DNA of 64,000 nucleotides from assembly GCA_038900335.1 (NCBI GenBank), contig JBBMRB010000016.1, positions 30,953 to 94,952 of the forward strand, written 5' to 3'. The stretch comes from Rs1 sp038900335. Its GTDB lineage: Bacteria > Pseudomonadota > Gammaproteobacteria > Pseudomonadales > Balneatricaceae. The position numbers and the translations under genes are program-made. The notes under the pieces are model-generated. The model was not told the DNA's origin and ran no database searches. It was given only the letters and a program-made list of their open reading frames with translations. Every line of letters starts with the position of its first letter. The stretch's first letter is position 1. Below, one piece after another: positions 18,109 to 27,387 of the stretch.

Positions 18109-19290
18109 ATGAACGCACTAAAGCGTCCGGATATTATGCTTTATCTCATGGCAGCTGCGGTGCCTATCGCCTTTGGTGTCTGGCGCTCTCTATTGAATAA
18201 CTTCTCGATTGAATCAGCAGGCTTTACTGGTGTTGAGATTGGTATATTACAATCGCTACGAGAAGTGCCTGGGTTTCTCGCTTTCACGGTAGTGTTTGTG
18301 TTGTTGTTAATGCGCGAGCAAACATTGGCAACCGTTGCCCTACTGGTGATGGGGCTAGGGACGGCATTAACAGGATATTTCCCGACGGAAGTTGGGCTCT
18401 ATTGTACAACCGTTTTAATGTCGTTGGGCTTTCATTACTATGAGACGGTCAATCAATCACTATCGCTGCAGTTTTTCTCTAAAGAAGAGGCGCCGTATAA
18501 AATTGGTAAAATGATAGCGATTGGCTCGGCGACGAGTTTGGTGGCGTTTTCACTGGTATGGTTATTATTAGAAGTACTACACATGCCGATGAAGTTTGTC
18601 TACGTGATCGGCGGTGTAACCACGATGTTAATTGCAGTGTTCTGCTGGCTGTTTTTTCCTCAATTTGAGACAGGGGTTGAGCAACACAAAAAGCTCAAGC
18701 TACATAAACGCTATTGGTTATATTACGCTTTAACCTTTATGGGCGGCGCGAGACGACAAATATTCGTGGTGTTTTCTGGCTTTTTGATGGTTGAGAAATT
18801 TGGTTTTTCCGCGGGCGATGTCGCATTAATGTTCATTGCTAATGGCGTGATGAATATGATTTTCGCGCCATTAATTGGCAAGATGATTAAAAAAATAGGT
18901 GAGCGCAATACCTTAACAATTGAGTACATCGGGCTGATTTTGATCTTTAGCGGTTATGCAGTGGTCACGGATCCGATGATCGCTGTGGGTTTGTATATCC
19001 TCGATCATATATTCTTCTCGATGGCGATAGCGCAAAAAACCTATTTTCAAAAAATAGCGGACCCTAAAGACATAGCGCAAACGGCAGGTGTTGCGTTTAG
19101 TATTAACCACTGTGCGGCTATTGTGCTGCCTGCTTTGTATGGCTTGTTGTGGATTAGCTCCCCAGCATTGGTCTTCTTCACAGGGGCTGCTATGGCAGGC
19201 ATCTCTTTAATATTGGCCTTAATGGTGCCATCTAAACCAGAGCCTGGCTTAGAGGTGCAGTGGCGAAAACCCTCCCTAGTAAAACAATAA
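18109..19290 (+). CDS. MFS transporter
   Basis: A 393-residue protein with about twelve membrane segments in two halves. It has a short central basic loop (EQHKKLKLHKRYW, near residues 190-202) and a second basic loop IGKMIKKIGERN in the C-half that corresponds to motif A. The N-terminus (MNALKRPDIMLYLMAAAVPIAFGVWRSLLNNF) is cytoplasmic with no signal peptide. I cannot assign a substrate. It stands alone behind a 220-bp spacer; the convergent unknown gene follows after 26 bp. Confidence 0.8.
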   Translation: MNALKRPDIMLYLMAAAVPIAFGVWRSLLNNFSIESAGFTGVEIGILQSLREVPGFLAFTVVFVLLLMREQTLATVALLVMGLGTALTGYFPTEVGLYCTTVLMSLGFHYYETVNQSLSLQFFSKEEAPYKIGKMIAIGSATSLVAFSLVWLLLEVLHMPMKFVYVIGGVTTMLIAVFCWLFFPQFETGVEQHKKLKLHKRYWLYYALTFMGGARRQIFVVFSGFLMVEKFGFSAGDVALMFIANGVMNMIFAPLIGKMIKKIGERNTLTIEYIGLILIFSGYAVVTDPMIAVGLYILDHIFFSMAIAQKTYFQKIADPKDIAQTAGVAFSINHCAAIVLPALYGLLWISSPALVFFTGAAMAGISLILALMVPSKPEPGLEVQWRKPSLVKQ

Positions 19291-19316
19291 CTAGCGTGAA
19301 CCAGCTTAGAATATCT

Positions 19317-19712
19317 TTAAGACTCCAAGCTGTTGCTGGCACTGGTTGCCAATACCTTGTCAGCGATCAGTGAATATGTACTGATAGCATGGCGGTTTTC
19401 AATGAGCGGCTGTACAGTGTTTTGTTGGGCGTAGCGCTGGGCGGCATCAATATAAAGATCAAGGTTTTCTCTCGCTTGCATCTTTTGCTGATCACTAAGC
19501 TCAATACTTTGCTCTAGGCGATTATCTAAATACTGCTGCTCAGCTTGTTTCTCAATATTTAGCGCGTGCCTTGCCTGATCGCTAATGTGAACACTTGGCG
19601 GCTCTGTTATAACGGTCTCTATAACCGCGTGTGGACGAGCACTTGGTTGCGTTGAAACTTGCGATAAGGCTCTGTTAGCATATGACGGTAGTACATTAGA
19701 AATAGTAAGCAT
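19317..19712 (-). CDS. Hypothetical protein (131 aa)
   Basis: I do not recognise this 131-residue protein. It has a polar N-terminus with Ser/Pro/Ala-rich sequence, a short VHISDQARHAL motif near residue 41, and then a charged helical region with glutamine-rich stretches (EKQAEQQYLDNRLEQSIELSDQQ). The DQARxxL pattern resembles the tails of small flagellar or anti-sigma-like peptides, but that is weak. No signal peptide or membrane span. A G-rich ribosome site (GGGGGG) precedes the ATG. Confidence 0.55.
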   Translation of the reverse strand: MLTISNVLPSYANRALSQVSTQPSARPHAVIETVITEPPSVHISDQARHALNIEKQAEQQYLDNRLEQSIELSDQQKMQARENLDLYIDAAQRYAQQNTVQPLIENRHAISTYSLIADKVLATSASNSLES

Positions 19713-19795
19713 AAGCCCCCCAGCGTGTTAGACAACTAACCTCTATATCTATATTGTTACTAGTCTTTACGTACAGATGGCGTGCATAGATTCAG

Positions 19796-21262
19796 CTAAT
19801 CAGTATGTTTTTTGATCACGCTGATTAAATGATCAATGCCAGCATAAGTTTTTTCATTTAACGCAGGCATGATAATTAAGCGAATAAACTGTTTAAAGCG
19901 CATCTCTAAACTAAATAGCTCACCGGATAAGAAGTCAATTTTGCTTTTATCTATTTGCTGGTGCAACTGTTGAGCACTTAGCTGTGGTGGTAGTTTTATC
20001 CACAGGGAATAGCCGCCAGTGGAAGGAGTCATTGAAATGCTGTCAGTCAGTGCATTTTGTAAATACAGGGCAATCGCCGTGGTCGCTATTTTAACTTCTA
20101 GGCGCCATTGGCGTAGCTGGCTTTGATAGAGTGAGCCTTGGTAGTAACGCGCGAGTGTTTGTTGCAAGAAGTATGAGTTGCTGATTTGGCTCACTGCGAA
20201 CTGAGTCATGTACTGCGTTTTAAAACGGCCAGGGCAGCACCAGCCGATACGTTCACTGTCACCAATAATTTTTGAAATAGAGCTGACAATAAGGCACCAC
20301 CCCTGTGAGTCATAATTGGCAATTAAGCTGGCAGCTTGGCCGCTAAAGCTTAGCTGTGCAGTAATATCATCTTCTATTATCGGCATGTGATATTGGTTTG
20401 CCCAACCTGCTATTTGTTGTTTGTATTCATCACTTAAGGTGATACCGGTAGGGTTGTGACAATTGGGCTGGATCAACAGGGCTTTGACGTTTTTATCGGC
20501 CATAACTTGCTGTAATATTTCAGGGTCAGGGCCCTGTGGCGACATAGGTACTTCAACGGCTTTGAGACCAAGCACGCCGAGCAGCGCAAAATAACCTGGA
20601 AAGGCAGGCACGGGTATGGCAATCGTATCACCAGGTTTACAGAGTGTGCGCAGTGCATGCTCGATGGCGTGCTGGCAGCCATTAGTGATTTGGATATCGC
20701 TACTATTAATATTGCACTGGCGCTGCGCTAGGTGCTCGCTGATGATCTGGCGCAAGCTGTTGAGCCCTTTAGCGCTATCATTTTCACGGTGGATGCTCTG
20801 GTTAATTACCTGGCGATACTGGCGTTGAAAACTCTTAAATATTTTAGTGTCAGTGGGAACCGCCATATGAAAAAACGCAATGCTGCTGCGCTGACCTAGC
20901 ACCATTGCCTTGAGCCAGCGCTGTGAGGTTTCTGCTAAGCGACTATCGGGAATAAAATGCTCGTACAGATCGTTACTATTGTTATGATCACACTGATTTA
21001 CCACAAAGCCGATGCGTGGCACGCTGCTAATACGATTACTTTGCACTAAGCTATCTAGCGCTGCCCGAATCGTATTAATGCTAACCGCTTCTGATTTTGC
21101 CAGCTGCCTGATTGAGCCAAGTTTTTGGCCTGCGATTAACTTGCCATCAGCGATATTTTTTTCGATTTTTTGCGCAATAGTAAGATAGTTAGGTTGAGCT
21201 CTGCTTGGTAGTAGCGGCTGAGCACTAGTATTTACAAGGTTGTTTTTATTCTCTGTACCCAT
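19796..21262 (-). CDS. MocR-type GntR/aminotransferase fusion regulator
   Basis: A 488-residue MocR/PdxR-type protein: an N-terminal GntR winged helix (residues ~25-90, KLGSIRQLAKSEAVSINTIRAALDSL) joined to a class I aminotransferase-like domain that binds PLP. The PLP-domain landmarks are visible: LLIQPNCHNPTG, IIEDDI and SSISKIIG with the Lys that would form the Schiff base. Such proteins usually sense PLP or amino compounds and regulate adjacent genes. The divergent LysE-family exporter 110 bp away is the likely target. Confidence 0.9.
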   Translation of the reverse strand: MGTENKNNLVNTSAQPLLPSRAQPNYLTIAQKIEKNIADGKLIAGQKLGSIRQLAKSEAVSINTIRAALDSLVQSNRISSVPRIGFVVNQCDHNNSNDLYEHFIPDSRLAETSQRWLKAMVLGQRSSIAFFHMAVPTDTKIFKSFQRQYRQVINQSIHRENDSAKGLNSLRQIISEHLAQRQCNINSSDIQITNGCQHAIEHALRTLCKPGDTIAIPVPAFPGYFALLGVLGLKAVEVPMSPQGPDPEILQQVMADKNVKALLIQPNCHNPTGITLSDEYKQQIAGWANQYHMPIIEDDITAQLSFSGQAASLIANYDSQGWCLIVSSISKIIGDSERIGWCCPGRFKTQYMTQFAVSQISNSYFLQQTLARYYQGSLYQSQLRQWRLEVKIATTAIALYLQNALTDSISMTPSTGGYSLWIKLPPQLSAQQLHQQIDKSKIDFLSGELFSLEMRFKQFIRLIIMPALNEKTYAGIDHLISVIKKHTD

Positions 21263-21372
21263 TAAACATTCAACTTATTGTATCTGTGTGAATTGACATT
21301 TTATGCTTATACTGATGCCAGGTAAAGGATAATGACACGCTGCTATTAGCGTGGCTAAGTACGGAGAGAGAA

Positions 21373-21972
21373 ATGTCTAATATAGAACTATTAACCCCAT
21401 TTGTCATTGTTGCCTATACGATGTGGGCGACACCTGGGCCAAACAATATGATGCTGGTTTACTCAGGTGCCAATTTTGGTTTCAAAAGAACACTACCTCA
21501 TCTATTTGGTATTATTTTGGGGACTTGTCTGCTCAATATGGCGGCAGTATTTGGATTGAAACCACTGATTGATAAGTGGCCAGTATTGATGCTGGTGCTG
21601 AAAATCACCGGCTCTATTTGGTTGGTACTCATCGGTTGGAAAATGGCGAATGCCAGTAATACTCAGGCAGATAGAGAGCAGGCAAAACCAATGCGCTTTA
21701 TAGCGGCTGCACTCTTCCAATTTGCCAATCCTAAAGCGGTAACAGCGACATTGGCTTTAGTGAGCTTAATCTTAGTGGCCATTGAGGGCAACGATAACTT
21801 GTTGTGGTTAATTGTATTAATTATACCGCCACTGAGTTTCGCCTCGATTATTCCATGGGTGCTGGCGGGGCGCGCTATACGTCGATTTTTATCAACAGAT
21901 TTACGCTGGAAAATATTTACCCGTGGAACTGGGGCGCTAACAGCTTCGTGTGCTATGTTTTTGTGGCTTTAA
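21373..21972 (+). CDS. LysE/RhtB-family exporter
   Basis: A 199-residue membrane protein with six predicted spans and the LysE/RhtB signature near the N-terminus (TPGPNNMMLVYSGANFGFKRTLPHLFG). These proteins export amino acids such as threonine, homoserine or cysteine. AGAGAG lies close to the ATG. It is divergent from the MocR regulator, a common pairing in which the regulator senses the amino acid or PLP state. Confidence 0.9.
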   Translation: MSNIELLTPFVIVAYTMWATPGPNNMMLVYSGANFGFKRTLPHLFGIILGTCLLNMAAVFGLKPLIDKWPVLMLVLKITGSIWLVLIGWKMANASNTQADREQAKPMRFIAAALFQFANPKAVTATLALVSLILVAIEGNDNLLWLIVLIIPPLSFASIIPWVLAGRAIRRFLSTDLRWKIFTRGTGALTASCAMFLWL

Positions 21973-21992
21973 TCGTCAGAGATAAATACAGC

Positions 21993-22017
21993 ACTGCCGC
22001 TAATAATTAGCGGCAGT
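21993..22017. terminator. Bidirectional hairpin between lysE-like gene and fghA
   Basis: ACTGCCGCTAA and TTAGCGGCAGT arms (11 bp) with a 3-nt centre lie between two convergent genes. T runs are short on both sides. Confidence 0.55.
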
Positions 22018-22025
22018 TTAACACG

Positions 22026-22865
22026 TTATTTTTGTAAGTAAGCGGCATGAAAGCGCAGCTGATCTTCAATGAAACTGGCTATAAAATAATAGCTGTGATC
22101 ATAGCCTTGATGAAGATTGTATTGTAATGGGTAGTTAGTCGCGCTAGCCGCCGCTACTAAGGTCTGCGGCTTTAATTGCTCTTGCAAGAAATCATCGGCT
22201 TCACCTTGATCAACCATCGCAGGGACAAACTGTGTAGCCCGCTTCATCAGCTCACTAGCGTCATGCTTTAACCAGCTCGCTTGATCTTCTCCTAAGTAAG
22301 CACTGAAGGCTTTTTGCCCCCAAGGACAGTTAATAGGGTTGCAGATAGGGCTAAATGCGGACATTGAAAGATAGCGTTCCGGGTTGAGCATCGCAATGCT
22401 CAGCGCGCCGTGCCCGCCCATTGAGTGGCCGGCGATTGAGCGCTTATCTGTTACGGGAAAGCTCGCTTCAATCAATTGCGGTAACTCATCGACAATATAG
22501 TCATACATTTGAAAATGTCGGTTCCATGGCGCCTGCTCAGCGTTGACATAAAAGCCTGCGCCCTGGCCTAAATCGTAACTGTCACTATCGGCGACATCTT
22601 CACCACGTGGGCTAGTGTCTGGGGCAATAATAGCAATACCTAGTTCAGCTGCGATACGCTGAGCACCTGCTTTTTGCATGAAATTTTCATCGCTGCAAGT
22701 CAGGCCTGATAACCAGTACAGCGCTGGTACTTTTTGTCCATTCGCCGCTTGCGGTGGCAAGAAGATGGAAAAGCGCATGTTGCAATTAAGCGTTTTAGAA
22801 AAATGGCTATATTGCTTTTGCCAGCCACCAAAGCTTTTGTTGATACTTATGTTTTCAATACTCAT
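22026..22865 (-). CDS. fghA: S-formylglutathione hydrolase
   Basis: A 279-residue alpha/beta-hydrolase of the esterase D family. It hydrolyses S-formylglutathione to formate and glutathione, the second step of glutathione-dependent formaldehyde removal. The nucleophile elbow GHSMGGHGAL and the C-terminal YDHSYYFIASFI with the catalytic His are present. The ATG at 22865 (MSIENISINKSFGGWQ) is chosen over an upstream GTG because family members begin there. It is the second gene after adhC, 54 bp downstream of that gene's stop. Confidence 0.95.
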   Translation of the reverse strand: MSIENISINKSFGGWQKQYSHFSKTLNCNMRFSIFLPPQAANGQKVPALYWLSGLTCSDENFMQKAGAQRIAAELGIAIIAPDTSPRGEDVADSDSYDLGQGAGFYVNAEQAPWNRHFQMYDYIVDELPQLIEASFPVTDKRSIAGHSMGGHGALSIAMLNPERYLSMSAFSPICNPINCPWGQKAFSAYLGEDQASWLKHDASELMKRATQFVPAMVDQGEADDFLQEQLKPQTLVAAASATNYPLQYNLHQGYDHSYYFIASFIEDQLRFHAAYLQK

Positions 22866-22919
22866 AAACAATCTCACGATACACCTAACAGCTTAATTAG
22901 CTGTCAGGTTGTTTAAGTG

Positions 22920-24050
22920 TTACTTGTCAAAATGAATGACAGTACGAATGCTCTCGCCTTTATGCATCAAATCAAATGACTCATTTATGTCTTCAAGTGC
23001 CATGGTATGGGTGATGAAATCACTTAATTTAAACTCCCCTTGTAAATAGCGCTCTACGTATTCAGGTAATTCAGTGCGACCCTTGACACCGCCAAAGGCT
23101 GATCCTCTCCAAACGCGGCCAGTGACTAACTGAAAAGGGCGGGTTGAAATTTCTTGACCAGCACCAGCTACACCAATCACCACGGATTCGCCCCAACCCT
23201 TGTGACAGCACTCAAGTGCCGAGCGCATTAGGTTAACATTGCCGATACATTCAAATGAGTAATCGACACCGCCATCCGTTAGCTCAACGATGACATCTTG
23301 AATTGGCTTGTCGTAATCTTTTGGGTTGATAAAATCAGTGGCGCCTAATTTTTTAGCCAGCTCAAATTTACTTTCATTAATATCAATCGCAATAATACGG
23401 CCAGCTTTAGCCATAGTCGCACCAATAACCGCTGACAGCCCAATGCCGCCCAAGCCAAAAATAGCAACCGTAGCGCCCTCTTCAACTTTTGCCGTATTCA
23501 TCACCGCGCCAATACCGGTGGTGACACCACAGCCTAAGAGACAAACTTCTTCTAAAGGTGCGTCCTTGTTTACTTTCGCTAAGGATATCTCAGGTAATAC
23601 CGTATATTGTGAGAATGTAGAACAGCCCATATAGTGGAAAATAGGTTGGCCATCTTTATAAAAACGGGTGGTGCCATCCGGCATTAAACCTTTACCTTGG
23701 GTTTCACGAATTTTTTGACACAGGTTAGTTTTACCCGATAGGCAAAACTTACATTCACGACACTCAGGTGTGTACAGCGGAATCACGTGATCCCCAACCT
23801 GCACGCTAGTGACGCCTTCACCTACTTGCTCAACAATACCGCCGCCCTCATGGCCTAATATCACCGGGAAAATACCTTCAGGGTCTTCACCTGACAAAGT
23901 GAATGAATCGGTATGACATACGCCAGAGGCAATCACTTTAATGAGCACTTCGCCCTTGCGCGGCAGCATCACATCTATTTCTTCGATAGATAAAGGTTGT
24001 TTAGGGCCCCAGGCGATAGCGGCTTTTGATTTTATAAATTGATCAGTCAT
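22920..24050 (-). CDS. adhC: S-(hydroxymethyl)glutathione dehydrogenase (class III ADH)
   Basis: A 376-residue zinc alcohol dehydrogenase that oxidises S-hydroxymethylglutathione to S-formylglutathione with NAD. Visible features are the catalytic-zinc GHEGGGIVEQVGEGV region, the structural-zinc cysteines (PECRECKFCLSGKTNLC), the FGLGGIGLS dinucleotide fold and the class III tail. The ATG at 24050 (MTDQFIKSKAA) matches FrmA-type starts; an upstream frame adds 14 poorly fitting residues. It forms an operon with fghA, and a LysR gene is divergent. Confidence 0.96.
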   Translation of the reverse strand: MTDQFIKSKAAIAWGPKQPLSIEEIDVMLPRKGEVLIKVIASGVCHTDSFTLSGEDPEGIFPVILGHEGGGIVEQVGEGVTSVQVGDHVIPLYTPECRECKFCLSGKTNLCQKIRETQGKGLMPDGTTRFYKDGQPIFHYMGCSTFSQYTVLPEISLAKVNKDAPLEEVCLLGCGVTTGIGAVMNTAKVEEGATVAIFGLGGIGLSAVIGATMAKAGRIIAIDINESKFELAKKLGATDFINPKDYDKPIQDVIVELTDGGVDYSFECIGNVNLMRSALECCHKGWGESVVIGVAGAGQEISTRPFQLVTGRVWRGSAFGGVKGRTELPEYVERYLQGEFKLSDFITHTMALEDINESFDLMHKGESIRTVIHFDK

Positions 24051-24153
24051 ATTAACTCTCTTTAATAGCTCGCCAGTAAGCAGCTTACTCACCGGATGTG
24101 GATGTATTGATAAGTATTATATTTGTTTCTCAGCAAATGATAATATGCCTATT

Positions 24154-24171
24154 TGTAAAATGACTTTTACA
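24154..24171. promoter_or_regulatory. Dyad between adhC and the divergent LysR gene
   Basis: TGTAAAA and TTTTACA are exact arms separated by 4 bp, ending 11 bp before the LysR start codon. The place suits an autoregulatory operator or a site for control of adhC-fghA. Confidence 0.45.
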
Positions 24172-24182
24172 CACAGGTAACA

Positions 24183-25052
24183 ATGATGCAGTGGGAAGGG
24201 ATAAGTGAATTCGTTTATGTTGCCGAAAACGAGAGTTTTACCTTAGCGGCAAAAAAAATGGCGATATCAACAGCACAGGTTAGCCGCCAGATCAGTGCAT
24301 TGGAAAAACGGCTGAATATAAAATTGTTTTATCGCACCACCCGCCAGGTATCGCTAACGCAGGAGGGGCGAATTTTTTATCAGCATTGTCGCACGGTGTT
24401 AGATGGCCTAGATGCTGCGGAGCGCGCTATTACCAACTTGCAATCTAAGCCGCAGGGTAAAATAAAACTGACAGCACCGGTTACCTATGGCGAGCAGCAA
24501 GTGCTACCGCTGGTGAATAACTTTATGCAGCGCTATAGCGATATCCAGGTAAGCGCTTACTTGAGTAATCAACAAGTGGATCTAGTGGAAGGTGGCTACG
24601 ATTTGGCGATTCGCCTGGGCAAACTCAATGACTCATCGATGATGGCCAAAAAGTTAGCGACGCGGGCCAACCACGTCTGTGCATCACCTGCTTATTTAGA
24701 TAAATATGGCATTCCTCATTCGCTGTCAGAGCTTGATAAGCACAGCTGTTTAATGGGCACGTTAGATTATTGGCAGTTTGTAGACGCCAGCAGAGAAAGA
24801 AATATCCGGGTTAGTGGCAGGCTGCGATACAACAATGGTTCTGGCTTGGTTGATGCCGCGTTAAAGGGGTTGGGGATAGTGCAGTTGCCCGATTATTATG
24901 TGCAGCATCATTTGCAAAGCGGTGCATTGATTAGTGTCTTAGAAAACTATCGTGCGCCAAACGAGGGGATTTGGGCGCTCTATCCACAAAATCGTCATCT
25001 ATCGCCAAAAATCAGGCTGCTGGTGGACTACTTGGCACAACAATTGGTTTGA
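24183..25052 (+). CDS. LysR-family regulator next to adhC-fghA
   Basis: A 289-residue LysR regulator: winged helix at residues 3-62 (LAAKKMAISTAQVSRQISALEKRLNIKLFYRTTRQVSLT) and a periplasmic-binding-like effector domain. Divergence from adhC across 130 bp suggests it controls formaldehyde oxidation. Its last ~113 bp are repeated, degenerate, twice more just beyond the stop codon. Confidence 0.9.
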   Translation: MMQWEGISEFVYVAENESFTLAAKKMAISTAQVSRQISALEKRLNIKLFYRTTRQVSLTQEGRIFYQHCRTVLDGLDAAERAITNLQSKPQGKIKLTAPVTYGEQQVLPLVNNFMQRYSDIQVSAYLSNQQVDLVEGGYDLAIRLGKLNDSSMMAKKLATRANHVCASPAYLDKYGIPHSLSELDKHSCLMGTLDYWQFVDASRERNIRVSGRLRYNNGSGLVDAALKGLGIVQLPDYYVQHHLQSGALISVLENYRAPNEGIWALYPQNRHLSPKIRLLVDYLAQQLV

Positions 25053-25294
25053 TGTATTCAGCTAGTAATCTTAACTATCGCCAAAAATCAGGTTGCTGGT
25101 GGATTGCTTAGGATAGCAATTGGTTTGATGTGCTCAGCTAGTAATCTTAATTAATCAGAGCCTAGGCGAGGGGATTTGGGCGCTCTATCCACAAAATCGT
25201 CATCTATCGCCAAAAATCAGGCTGCTGGTGGATTGCTTATGACAGCAATTGGTTTGATGTACTCAGCTAGTAATCTTAATTAATAAGAGCCTAG
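25053..25294. repeat. Two degenerate tandem copies of the LysR gene 3' end
   Basis: The segment that ends the LysR gene (24962-25074, from the codons for GIWALYPQNRH through the stop into TAATCTTAA) recurs. A shortened copy runs from 25075 to about 25166. A full 113-bp copy starts at 25167 and runs into a shared tail, TTAATTAATAAGAGCCTAG. The copies differ by scattered substitutions. Copy 3 ends against the stop of the convergent GlxA-like gene. The spacer holds no gene of its own. Confidence 0.9.
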
Positions 25295-26325
25295 CCTCTT
25301 TTTTTACGACAGTGGCTAGGTGGCATTTTGAAATAGAGCTTAAAGCAATTACTAAAGTGGTTGCTGTTTAAAAAACCACAGGCAATAGCGATGTTGGTAA
25401 TTGAATCATTGGTGTGCACTAACAATCTTCGCGCATAAGTCAGCCTGATTTCTAAGTAGTGTTTGGAAGGCGATGTCTGTAAATACTGCTTGAATAAACG
25501 CTCTATTTGTCGACGGTTAGCATTAATCAGCGCCGCTATTTCATCAATACAAATCGGCTCTTCAATATTGCTATTCATTAGCTGAATAGCATTGCGTAAA
25601 GTTTTGGGTAGTTGATCATTATCGCCGTGTTGGGTCAGTTTTTCAGCACCTTCCTCGATTGAACGGCCACAGACCAAGATATTTTTAACAGCGCGATAAG
25701 AGGCCGTATCAGTGAGTTGCTCAAGTAGTGAGAGCGTCATATCTAGGGATGATGAGGCATCGGCGCAACTAAGATGTTGATCACTACAGATATAGCTTTT
25801 TTGGGTCAGGTTTACTTTGGGAAAACGCTCTATCACTAGTGGGTGGTTATCAATGTGTAAAGCACAGGCGCTATCATGTAACACATCAGCTTGAGCTAAA
25901 GGTACAATACCGTTCCATATACCGCCGAGTACGCAGTGGTGTTTATGTGCTTTTTTTAATAGTTGAATGAGTTTAGTGTCACTGTTTAAATCACATCTTA
26001 AGCCGCCGCAAACTATCAAAATATTAAGTTTGTCTGGATCGCTAAAAGGAATAGCAGACAAAACCGATGTCGCGGCGATATCAATACCTAAATCGCTAGT
26101 CACATTAGTGTTTTCAAGGCCGTAGCTGGTAATGTTAAATATTTGATGAGCATGTACTAAATTAGCGGTCACCAATACATCGACACTCGCTGTAAAAGCG
26201 GTCATCGAAAAGTTTTCCAGCAAAATAAAGCCAATATTAATAGTGGCTTCAGGAATGCTTTTCGACAGCAAGTAAGAGCTGTTAATGTCTTGCATGGTAG
26301 TGCTGAATTGTCGCGAAATTGTCAT
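25291..26325 (-). CDS. GlxA-like AraC regulator with DJ-1/PfpI domain
   Basis: About 344 residues. The N-terminal two thirds form a DJ-1/PfpI (class I glutamine-amidotransferase-like) domain (NIGFILLENFSMTAFTASVDVL, then ILIVCGGLRC). An AraC helix-turn-helix pair follows at the C-terminus (EEPICIDEIAALINANRRQIERLFKQYL; SITNIAIACGFLNSNHFSNCFKLYF). GlxA/GbdR/CdhR-type regulators of this build control catabolism of quaternary amines such as carnitine and glycine betaine. It is divergent from a 3-hydroxyacyl-CoA dehydrogenase gene, so that gene or a linked pathway may be its target. ATG at 26325 is preferred over an upstream TTG. Confidence 0.9.
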   Translation of the reverse strand: MTISRQFSTTMQDINSSYLLSKSIPEATINIGFILLENFSMTAFTASVDVLVTANLVHAHQIFNITSYGLENTNVTSDLGIDIAATSVLSAIPFSDPDKLNILIVCGGLRCDLNSDTKLIQLLKKAHKHHCVLGGIWNGIVPLAQADVLHDSACALHIDNHPLVIERFPKVNLTQKSYICSDQHLSCADASSSLDMTLSLLEQLTDTASYRAVKNILVCGRSIEEGAEKLTQHGDNDQLPKTLRNAIQLMNSNIEEPICIDEIAALINANRRQIERLFKQYLQTSPSKHYLEIRLTYARRLLVHTNDSITNIAIACGFLNSNHFSNCFKLYFKMPPSHCRKKRG

Positions 26326-26435
26326 AAGTTCACTCTGTACTGGCAAGTACTAAAGTATCATTGTGATAGCTTGTTATTTTAGGTATAAGTGATGGGATAA
26401 TACCTTCAACAAATGTCTTTGGTAAAGGATTGATT

Positions 26436-27281
26436 ATGAGTATGAAAACAATAGCGGTTATCGGAGCGGGGCAAATGGGGCAGGGGATCGCCCAAGTGTT
26501 CGCCACATCAGGCTTTCGCGTTATTCTAAACGACATCGATCACCAGGCAATTGTTAAAGGTGTCCAGACGTTGCAGCGCAGCTTGCATAAGCTGCATGAT
26601 AAAGGCTTATTAGATGAGTCCCCAAATGCGATTACTGACAGGATAGTTGCCAGTACTGACTTTAGCGCCTTAACCAGAGCGTCACTGGTGGTTGAAGCCG
26701 CCACTGAAAATGAGCAATTAAAACGCAAAATATTTTCCCAGCTAGATAAAATATGCGCTGATGAGACTATTTTAGCGACCAATACCTCCTCATTATCAGT
26801 GACGCGTTTAGCCGCGGTGACCAGTCGTCCCGAAAAAGTGATCGGCTTGCATTTTATGAACCCGGTACCACTGATGCAGCTCGTTGAAGTGATAAAGGGT
26901 TTGCAGACCAGTGATGATACTTATCAAACCATGTTAGATATTACCCAAACGTTAAATAAAACGGCGGTGACGTCCAAAGATAGACCTGGTTTTATCGTCA
27001 ATCGTATTTTAATGCCGATGATTAACGAGGCGGTGTTTGCCCTCTATGAAAATGTTGCCAGCGCAATAGAAATAGATGAGGCGATGACCTTAGGTGCCGC
27101 TCACCCAATGGGGCCGCTAGCGCTAGCTGATTTAATAGGTTTAGATACCTGTTTGAGTATTATGCAAGTGTTGTACGATGGTTTTAGTGACAGTAAATAT
27201 AGGCCTTGCCCACTGCTAGTACAGATGGTTGATGCCGGTTTCTTAGGTCGCAAAACAGGTCGTGGCTTTTTTGATTATTAA
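26436..27281 (+). CDS. 3-hydroxyacyl-CoA (3-hydroxybutyryl-CoA) dehydrogenase
   Basis: A 281-residue NAD-dependent dehydrogenase with the Rossmann signature near its start (IAVIGAGQMGQGIAQVFA), the substrate-binding FMNPVPLMQLVEVI and the C-terminal GAAHPMGPLALADLIGLD. This length matches short-chain enzymes (Hbd/PaaH type) that act on hydroxybutyryl-CoA. The ATG at 26436 follows AAAGGA by 6 nt. An enoyl-CoA hydratase gene follows after ~106 bp, so the pair could run crotonyl-CoA hydration and oxidation. Confidence 0.93.
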   Translation: MSMKTIAVIGAGQMGQGIAQVFATSGFRVILNDIDHQAIVKGVQTLQRSLHKLHDKGLLDESPNAITDRIVASTDFSALTRASLVVEAATENEQLKRKIFSQLDKICADETILATNTSSLSVTRLAAVTSRPEKVIGLHFMNPVPLMQLVEVIKGLQTSDDTYQTMLDITQTLNKTAVTSKDRPGFIVNRILMPMINEAVFALYENVASAIEIDEAMTLGAAHPMGPLALADLIGLDTCLSIMQVLYDGFSDSKYRPCPLLVQMVDAGFLGRKTGRGFFDY

Positions 27282-27327
27282 TACCGCGATCTCGCTGTAT
27301 TAAATTGTAAATATTATAAAAAAGAAA

Positions 27328-27362
27328 ATAATGATGCACTTAAACTAAGTGCAGGCATTATT
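27328..27362 (+). terminator. Hairpin between the dehydrogenase and hydratase genes
   Basis: GCACTTA and TAAGTGC arms close a 3-nt loop, extended by an outer AATAATG/CATTATT pair. It may attenuate read-through between the two genes. Confidence 0.45.
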
Positions 27363-27387
27363 TCATATTCGTTATTAGGAGAGATAC

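Noticed and set aside
24962..25294. CRISPR array or attachment-site scar
   Set aside because: There are only three unequal copies, they contain coding sequence of the LysR gene, and no spacers, cas genes or integrase are present. An attachment scar remains possible but unsupported.
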